Assembly: GCF_000383955.1 (NCBI RefSeq)
Contig: NZ_KB913013.1
Location: forward strand, 2,400,694 to 2,464,693
Direction of reading: 5' to 3'
DNA length: 64,000 nt
Source: Rudanella lutea DSM 19387
GTDB taxonomy: Bacteria > Bacteroidota > Bacteroidia > Cytophagales > Spirosomataceae
Part shown: in pieces, positions 58,576-64,000 of the stretch
How the letters are laid out: the number at the start of each line of letters is the position of its first letter
Numbering within the stretch: position 1 is the first letter of the stretch
The notes under the pieces: model-generated
Databases searched by the model: none
What the model saw: the letters and a program-made list of their open reading frames with translations, nothing else
What the model was told of the DNA's origin: nothing
Made by a program: the position numbers and the translations under genes

Positions 58576-59226
58576 ATGACTTCCTCTTCATCTAAAACAG
58601 CGTTAGTCATTGGGGCTACGGGGCTGATCGGTACTCATCTCACGCAACAGCTCTGCCAGTCGGGCTATTACGAGCGCGTTAAAATACTGGTTCGTAAGCC
58701 GTTCAGTTTCCAGCACCCCCGTCTTCAGGAAATACAATTTGACTTCGACCACCCGAACGGTTTGCTCACGCAGGCCGACGATATTTTTTGCTGCCTCGGC
58801 ACCACCATGAAACAGGCAGGTTCGAAAGAGGCATTCCGGCGAGTCGACTATGACTACCCCATGACCATTGCCCGGCTTGGGCGCGAGCAGGGCGCCCGGC
58901 AGTTTTCTATTGTGACGGCGATGGGGGCCGATGTGAGCTCGCTGTTTTTTTACAACCGGGTCAAAGGTGAGGTTGAGCGCGACCTGGCTAAGCTGGGCTA
59001 CCCGACGCTGCTTATTTACCGGCCCTCACTCCTGCTCGGCGACCGTACGGAAGCCCGGCTGGGCGAAAAAATTGGCGAGGGGGTCATGAGGACGTTGAAC
59101 CCGCTGATCCCCTCGAAGTATAAAGCTATTGCTGGTGAAAAAGTAGCCCGGGCCATGTGTAGCACCGCCCAAAATGGCCTCACCGGACTGCATGTGTTCG
59201 ACTCGGCCGCCATGCAGGCTTACTGA
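58576..59226 (+). CDS. NAD(P)-binding Rossmann protein, atypical SDR (HTATIP2/YbjT-like)
   Basis: 216 residues. The nucleotide loop is LVIGATGLIGTHLTQQL, followed by VKILVRKPFSF, DIFCCLGTTMKQAGSKEAFR with VDYDYPMTIARLG, and FSIVTAMGADVSSLFFYNRVKG with the active-site Tyr-x3-Lys-like YNRVK. The C-terminal IYRPSLLLGDRTE is typical of the HTATIP2/Tip30-type oxidoreductases. Substrate unknown. Its stop overlaps the stop of the convergent FG-GAP gene by seven bases, so there is no room for a terminator between them. Confidence 0.92.
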   Translation: MTSSSSKTALVIGATGLIGTHLTQQLCQSGYYERVKILVRKPFSFQHPRLQEIQFDFDHPNGLLTQADDIFCCLGTTMKQAGSKEAFRRVDYDYPMTIARLGREQGARQFSIVTAMGADVSSLFFYNRVKGEVERDLAKLGYPTLLIYRPSLLLGDRTEARLGEKIGEGVMRTLNPLIPSKYKAIAGEKVARAMCSTAQNGLTGLHVFDSAAMQAY

Positions 59227-60764
59227 ACTGGGTGGGCGGCTTTCCGCAACGTATTTTCCAAGACCACCACACCCGTTTGTGCTTTGGCCCAGCTATCGGC
59301 CCAGTACACGGGCGTGGGCGACACCGACTTGTAAAACGATCCCAGCACAATGTCGTCGTCGCCATCGCCGTCCATATCGCCGGCATCCATCACCAGCCAC
59401 CGGCCCGTATCGGCACCGGGCCAGGTACGGGGCTTAAACGTCAGATTACCCGTATTTTCGAGGTACACAAATACCTGAGCGGGTTTCTTGCCGGTATCGT
59501 CGAGCACCGGAAAAAACGAAATAGCCGCCAGGTCCACGTCGCCATCGCGGTCAAAATCGCGGGCCACCACCTGCTGGGCACCCGGCATGGGATAGAACAT
59601 GGCTTCTTTCCTGAAACCAAACTTCCCGTCGTTCAGGTACACCCGAATACCGTGAAAGGGCTTGTGTACTTTTGAGTAGTCGGCATTGTCGCCGTTGGTA
59701 CACACCAGATCGAGGTGGCCGTCGCGGTTCATATCCACCAGTTCGACGTACGACGAGCCGTACACCGGCGGCATTCGCAACACGGTCTCTTTGCGAAACC
59801 GGCCGTTGCGGTCATTATAAAACACAGCGATCTGTTCGTCGCCCTGCGCGAGCAAGGCCACCACATCGGGCCACCCGTCGTTATCAATGTCGCGCACGAG
59901 TGTCCGGCGGGCGCCGGGTACCGCATCGAGCACCACCTCGCGGTACGTATTTCCTTCGTTGAGGTAGGCACTCAACCGGCCCACGTTATGCCCAAACTCC
60001 GACACAATCCAGTCGGGTTTACCGTTGCGGTCAAGGTCGGCAGTGGTCAGCTGCACGGGTCGGCGGAGTGTATCGACCACGGCTTTACCTCCCAGCCAGA
60101 GTTTACCCACGGCCCGGTCGTTGGGGTCCATGATGCCCATGAGCAGGTACGCATAGTCGGACCGGCCGGGCACACGCACGGCATCGGAGGGCGGGCTGGG
60201 CAGGTGCATGGAGTCGGTGCGGGCAAGCCCGGCATCGAGCGTAATAAGGTCGCCCCGGCGGTTACCCACCCGCAGCGAGCGGCTCATCGAATCGATGCGA
60301 ACAAACGTGGTAAAAGGCGGTAGGGGCTGTTTAGGCACTTTGGGCGTAAACAGGCTCAGCCCGGCCGGAGCCGCCGGGTTGGGCAGCGTGAGTTTGGCCG
60401 GGGCTTTGGTCAGGTAGAAATCGACAATTTTGAGCCAGTTTTCGCGCGAGATGGTTGGCTGGGCGGGGTAATAGCCCAACCGGATGCCCTCGTTCAGCTC
60501 TTCGACCTGCGCGCCGTAACGGCCTACCGATGCCGTATCGGAGAGGTAACCCATTCGGAGGGCCATCTGGGGCAGTACGCCGTTTTGCCACGTATCTTTG
60601 TCCAGAACACTCGGGTCGGTGTAGAGGTGGCAACTGCCGCAATAGGCTACGGCCAGTTCTTCGCCGGTGGGTTGGGTACGGGTGCAACCAGCGGGCGCCC
60701 ACACGAGCATGGCCGCCCCAACGAGCCAGAAACCAATTAGTTGGATATTGAAACTTACCTTCAT
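59220..60764 (-). CDS. FG-GAP/VCBS-repeat lipoprotein with a single haem-binding motif
   Basis: 514 residues from the ATG at 60764 (MKVSFNIQLIGF); an upstream in-frame start at 60803 is less likely. The signal ends in lipobox PAGC, so it is an exported lipoprotein. A single CGSCH haem c motif follows at about residue 42 (VAYCGSCHLYTDPS), with a possible Met ligand in PQMALRMGY. The rest is a beta-propeller of FG-GAP repeats with calcium-type loops DLDRNGKPD, DIDNDGWPD, DMNRDGHLD, DFDRDGDVD and DMDGDGDDD. Propeller-plus-cytochrome proteins are found in Bacteroidota and Planctomycetota; the electron partner and ligand are unknown. Confidence 0.9.
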   Translation of the reverse strand: MKVSFNIQLIGFWLVGAAMLVWAPAGCTRTQPTGEELAVAYCGSCHLYTDPSVLDKDTWQNGVLPQMALRMGYLSDTASVGRYGAQVEELNEGIRLGYYPAQPTISRENWLKIVDFYLTKAPAKLTLPNPAAPAGLSLFTPKVPKQPLPPFTTFVRIDSMSRSLRVGNRRGDLITLDAGLARTDSMHLPSPPSDAVRVPGRSDYAYLLMGIMDPNDRAVGKLWLGGKAVVDTLRRPVQLTTADLDRNGKPDWIVSEFGHNVGRLSAYLNEGNTYREVVLDAVPGARRTLVRDIDNDGWPDVVALLAQGDEQIAVFYNDRNGRFRKETVLRMPPVYGSSYVELVDMNRDGHLDLVCTNGDNADYSKVHKPFHGIRVYLNDGKFGFRKEAMFYPMPGAQQVVARDFDRDGDVDLAAISFFPVLDDTGKKPAQVFVYLENTGNLTFKPRTWPGADTGRWLVMDAGDMDGDGDDDIVLGSFYKSVSPTPVYWADSWAKAQTGVVVLENTLRKAAHPVQ

Positions 60765-60919
60765 GTAAAAAAATAGACAATTTTTGGTGGTTTCGTCTGT
60801 CATCTTCAGCAGGCCAAAAACGGCAAACTACGCCCCAATTGGGTGGGTCTGTTAGGCGAAACTTTTTTGCACCACAAACCAAAAACGAAAAACCCTAAAC
60901 CCCAAACTCTACCCCCTTC

Positions 60920-61942
60920 ATGCCACTCATCAGCAAGAAAAAACCGGTATATCGTATAGGCGACGCCCTACGTGATTACCTCGTTCAGTACAGCCGCGAA
61001 CTGGCCCTGCCAATTCAGTATTCCGATCTGCTGCGGTACGATAACTCCATCTCGCTCTACGACCGCAGCGGCCACGATACCCTCTGGGAAACGGTGTTTT
61101 ATCCAGCCTCCGACGTCGATGAGATTCTGCTGGCCCTTAAAACCATTTACGCCGAGCTGAAAGCCGACGGCGACATGTCGGTGACGGGCCACCTCACCAT
61201 CGACCGGGTCGACCTCTGCACCTACGGCAATACCAAGCCGTTTCGGATTCGGGTGCGTAACCAGGTAAACGACAACTTCGACTATTTCTACATCAAACGG
61301 GCCGATGCCTCGCGGGTGTACGGGCTCGAACTGGAGCACATTCTGTCGCCCAACCGCATCAGCTACCTCACCAGCAGCCAAACACTCATTGAAGAACACA
61401 TTGCCGGGATTCCGGGCGACGGTTTTTTCGACCGCGACCTATACGACCCCGCCACTAACCCCATCCGACTCTGCAAAGAGTTTGTGAAGTTTAACGAACG
61501 TTGCTTTGTGCGGCTGCTGGGCGATATGCATTCGAGCAATTTTGTGGTCGATGTGACCCCCGACTTCGACGAGGTGTATTACCGGATTCGGGCTATCGAC
61601 TTCGATCAGCAATCGTACGAAGGGCGCAAATCGGTGTATCTGCCCCAGTATTACATTCAGAATCGCCCCATTATCGAGCTCGGCATGAAGTACATGACCC
61701 CTGAGAGTGTACGGCAGTATCAGATTGAAGAGCGGTCGCTGATTGCGGGGCGGCTACGGGTCGAGAAAACCCGTTTCAACGACCTGATGACCGCCATGCG
61801 CCCCGACCCCATCTCAACGCCCGAAAACGTAGGCCAGCTGCGGGAGTCATTGGCCCGGCATCACCGCTCGCGCGAGTTTTTGCGGGCGCAAACCATGGGT
61901 GATTTGGTCTGGACAAGCCTCGAAGTGGGGGGACTGCACTAA
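60920..61942 (+). CDS. Hypothetical protein with cryptic protein-kinase-like (APH/HipA-type) motifs
   Basis: 340 residues, soluble, not named by any domain I recall. Several segments line up in the order of the kinase-like fold: YFYIKRADASRVYG with K126 as a candidate ATP-binding Lys; TLIEEHIAGIPGDGFF (about 155-170), resembling a hinge; RLLGDMHSSNFVV with D202, H204 and N207, like the catalytic loop of aminoglycoside phosphotransferases; and RAIDFDQQSYEG with D227 and D229, like the metal-binding Asp motif. Kinase fold is inference from motif order and spacing. The neighbours (FG-GAP protein, esterase) give no hint of a substrate. Confidence 0.7.
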   Translation: MPLISKKKPVYRIGDALRDYLVQYSRELALPIQYSDLLRYDNSISLYDRSGHDTLWETVFYPASDVDEILLALKTIYAELKADGDMSVTGHLTIDRVDLCTYGNTKPFRIRVRNQVNDNFDYFYIKRADASRVYGLELEHILSPNRISYLTSSQTLIEEHIAGIPGDGFFDRDLYDPATNPIRLCKEFVKFNERCFVRLLGDMHSSNFVVDVTPDFDEVYYRIRAIDFDQQSYEGRKSVYLPQYYIQNRPIIELGMKYMTPESVRQYQIEERSLIAGRLRVEKTRFNDLMTAMRPDPISTPENVGQLRESLARHHRSREFLRAQTMGDLVWTSLEVGGLH

Positions 61943-62098
61943 CTATTATTGACCTTCCCAGACAACGAAGCCCACACAGATCGTTTATGAATGAACACCC
62001 TCTACCCCGGCCGGATTTTTCCTGGGAGGTTCGAGGTTGTTCTGTACTGCCTTACCGACCGATACTACGCCCAAACCAATAAACTATTCCCTGCGGCT

Positions 62099-63049
62099 AT
62101 GCCAACCTATCGCGTTTTCCTGCTCTGGGGCCTGTTTATGGCCTTTCTGACTACCGCCGACGCCCAGAACCGGCGCCGAACCACCCAGCCATCAGCCGCC
62201 AATAACGGCCCGATTCCGGTGGTTACGGCTCCGCAAACGCGCCTTATCGAGAGCATAAACTTCAACAGCACGCTGCTCAATCAGGCCGTGCGCTACTCAG
62301 TGTACCTGCCCCCCGATTATTACACCTCTAACCGGCGCTACCCGGTGGTGTATCTGCTGCATGGGTATGGCGACGACGAAACGGGCTGGATTCAGTTTGG
62401 TGGTGTCGATCAGGTGGCCGACGCTGGGATTCGGTCGGGCGAGCTGCCGCCCATGATTATTGTGATGCCCAACGGCGGCAGTAGCTGGTACATCAACGAT
62501 TACCAGAACAAGGTACGCTACGAGGATATGTTTGTGCAGGAATTTATTGCCCATATCGACTCCACGTTCCGAACCCGCCCCAAACGCGATTTTCGGGGCA
62601 TTGCGGGCCTGTCGATGGGGGGGCTCGGGGCACTGGTGCTCGCCATGCACCACCCCGACCTGTTTGGCGCGAGCGCGGCCCTGAGCGCGTCGGCCCGCAC
62701 CGACGAGATGTTTACCGCCATCCCCGACGAACGCTACTCGACCGTGTTTGCGCCGGTGTTCAGCGGGCCAGCTACGGGGCAAGACCGCCTGACAACCACC
62801 TGGAAACGCAACAGCCCCATTACATTGGCCCGGTCGGCACCGGAGGGCGACCTGAAACGGGTTCGCTGGTTCATTGATTGTGGCGACGATGACGCCCTGT
62901 CGGCCGGTAACGCCATGCTGCATATCGAGCTGACCAATCGGCAGATCCCGCACGAATACCGGGTTCGCAACGGGGCGCATACCTGGGAATACTGGCGGGC
63001 GAGTTTGCCCGACGCCCTGAAATTTATAGCCGCCGGGTTTGTGAATTAA
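62099..63049 (+). CDS. Secreted esterase of the esterase D / mycolyltransferase-like alpha/beta-hydrolase family
   Basis: 316 residues from the ATG at 62099, which gives a signal peptide (MPTYRVFLLWGLFMAFLTTA, cleaved near ADAQ). The alpha/beta-hydrolase core has SVYLPPDYYTSNRRYPVVYL, LLHGYGDDETGWIQ, the nucleophile elbow GLSMGGLGALVLA with the catalytic Ser, an acidic residue in IDCGDDDAL, and the catalytic His in NGAHTWEYW. Such enzymes include feruloyl and acetyl-xylan esterases; the substrate cannot be read. It lies upstream of coaX on the same strand with 133 bases between. Confidence 0.92.
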   Translation: MPTYRVFLLWGLFMAFLTTADAQNRRRTTQPSAANNGPIPVVTAPQTRLIESINFNSTLLNQAVRYSVYLPPDYYTSNRRYPVVYLLHGYGDDETGWIQFGGVDQVADAGIRSGELPPMIIVMPNGGSSWYINDYQNKVRYEDMFVQEFIAHIDSTFRTRPKRDFRGIAGLSMGGLGALVLAMHHPDLFGASAALSASARTDEMFTAIPDERYSTVFAPVFSGPATGQDRLTTTWKRNSPITLARSAPEGDLKRVRWFIDCGDDDALSAGNAMLHIELTNRQIPHEYRVRNGAHTWEYWRASLPDALKFIAAGFVN

Positions 63050-63182
63050 GGCCCGATGGCACCGAAACAGCGAACAATTCTCCAAATTGCAGCGGGTTTG
63101 GGGCCGGGCGGTTGCATCTGTACCCGGCCAACCCCCACCCGGCTGGTGGGCCAGCCGTTATGAACAACCAGTTTCTACAGCA

Positions 63183-63980
63183 ATGACTCTTGCGATCGAC
63201 ACGGGTAATACCGACGCCGTTTTCGGACTGTTTGAACACGATACGCTCCTGCATATCTGGCGGACACCCGCTCAACCCGAAGCCTCGTCGGCGCATTTCG
63301 AAGCAAAGCTGCGCCTGTGGCTGCTGGAAGCGGGCATTCCCCTGAGCGCGGTGCGGCAAACGGTGCTGTGCAGCGTGGTGCCGATGCTTACGCCCACCCT
63401 GCGCGAGATGCTCACCGAACTGTTTGGCATGGAACCCGTGGTGGTAGGCCCCACCATTTACCCAGCTCTGCCCCTCCAGATTTTGCGGCCGCACGAAATC
63501 GGGGCCGACCTGGTAGCCAACGCCTTAGCCGCCTATACCCGCTACCAGCGCAACTGCGTAGTGGTCGATTTTGGTACGGCCCTGACGTTTACCACCGTCT
63601 CGGCCACGGGCCAAATGCTGGGTGTAGCTATTGCACCGGGCCTTAAAACGGCCATTCGGGCCTTGTTTTCCAACACGGCTCAGTTGCCCGAAGTACCGCT
63701 CGAACTGCCAACGTCGGCCCTCGGCCAAAACACCACGCACGCTATTCAGGCCGGGGTGGTGCTGGGGTACGAAGGGCTCGTACGCTCGATGATCAACCGC
63801 ATCCGAACGGAGCTAAACGGCGACTGCCTCGCCATCGGGACGGGTGGGCTTGTTCGCGCTATTTCGACCCTCCAGGCCGACTTCGACGATCTGGTACCGG
63901 GCCTCACCCTTACGGGCGTCAAGCTCGTGGGCGATACCGTGCGGGCCTACACCGGCACGCTCGTACCAAGCAGTCGCTGA
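63183..63980 (+). CDS. coaX: Type III pantothenate kinase
   Basis: 265 residues from the ATG at 63183 (MTLAIDTGNTDAVFGLFE); the longer ORF from 63087 adds unrelated residues. It phosphorylates pantothenate in the first step of coenzyme A synthesis. ASKHA-fold motifs are present: phosphate-1 loop AIDTGNT, the base-binding HEIGADLVANALAAYTRY, VVVDFGTALTFTTVSATGQ, and GVAIAPGLKTAIRALFSNTAQLPEV split around residue 175, then GTGGLVRAIS. The length is normal. The window ends 20 bases after its stop. Confidence 0.96.
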   Translation: MTLAIDTGNTDAVFGLFEHDTLLHIWRTPAQPEASSAHFEAKLRLWLLEAGIPLSAVRQTVLCSVVPMLTPTLREMLTELFGMEPVVVGPTIYPALPLQILRPHEIGADLVANALAAYTRYQRNCVVVDFGTALTFTTVSATGQMLGVAIAPGLKTAIRALFSNTAQLPEVPLELPTSALGQNTTHAIQAGVVLGYEGLVRSMINRIRTELNGDCLAIGTGGLVRAISTLQADFDDLVPGLTLTGVKLVGDTVRAYTGTLVPSSR

Positions 63981-64000
63981 GTTACCATCGCCCCAGCACT

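Overview
The window looks like a chromosomal stretch from a Bacteroidota genome, most likely the order Cytophagales (Spirosoma-like). The evidence is a SusC/SusD pair, start sites without clear Shine-Dalgarno sequences, several upstream boxes matching the Bacteroidota -7 consensus TAnnTTTG, a GSCFA protein, a DUF5916 outer-membrane protein, an MG2/TonB-plug protein, and GC-rich genes separated by short AT-rich gaps. No rRNA, tRNA, CRISPR array, phage or insertion sequence was seen. The placement is inferred from gene content and style, not from a database search.

Layout. 1-2.6 kb: an OmpR-type two-component system (the kinase is cut by the window edge), then two tandem small RNA genes on the minus strand that share a 3' module. 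2.6-7.6 kb: a SusC/SusD pair without an adjacent glycoside hydrolase. 7.8-14.7 kb: tsaE, an alanine dehydrogenase homologue, a hypothetical gene, gyrB and ppk1. 14.9-19.8 kb: an ECF-like sigma factor, then an H-NOX gas sensor, a hybrid kinase with REC and HPt domains, and a LytTR response regulator, which looks like a nitric-oxide signalling module. 19.9-21.2 kb: a NupC nucleoside transporter. 21.4-28.5 kb: a complete L-rhamnose pathway (bifunctional aldolase/lactaldehyde dehydrogenase, isomerase, kinase, GntR-type regulator, RhaT symporter). 28.5-37.8 kb: an astacin lipoprotease, an acyl-CoA ligase, a phosphoesterase, a cold-shock protein, bioB, a GH130 enzyme, two small hydrophilic proteins, a phosphosugar mutase and a DUF2442/DUF4160 pair. 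37.9-46.9 kb: a beta-propeller lipoprotein, an enlarged Ddl-like ATP-grasp enzyme, NifU-like and Mrp Fe-S proteins, GSCFA, Uma2 and the rpsF-rpsR-rplI genes. 47-64 kb: yggS, DUF423, rodA and mrdA (cell elongation), a gluconolactonase-like protein, DUF5916, an MG2/plug protein, an FG-GAP protein with one haem motif, a kinase-like protein of unknown role, an esterase and coaX.

The most unusual signal is not a gene. At eleven places the gap between two genes is filled by a foldback repeat built from a short iterated word (for example GAACAAC, GATGAGT, AATGAA, AAGGAGG, GAGTGAAA) followed by its own complement. The words differ from gap to gap. In nearly every case one arm starts or ends at a stop codon or within a few bases of it, and in tandem gene pairs the other arm often ends 3-10 bases before the next start. 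Read in the mRNA of the gene that ends there, the first arm is mostly purine-rich. Two copies 40 kb apart share an identical 27-base core. This appears to be a genome-wide class of intergenic hairpins with consistent placement but variable sequence.

Other points worth attention are the paralogous sRNA pair with 11-base-spaced direct repeats upstream of one copy, a near-perfect palindrome directly before the H-NOX start codon, an alanine dehydrogenase homologue with Asn at the expected catalytic His, and a protein with cryptic kinase motifs.
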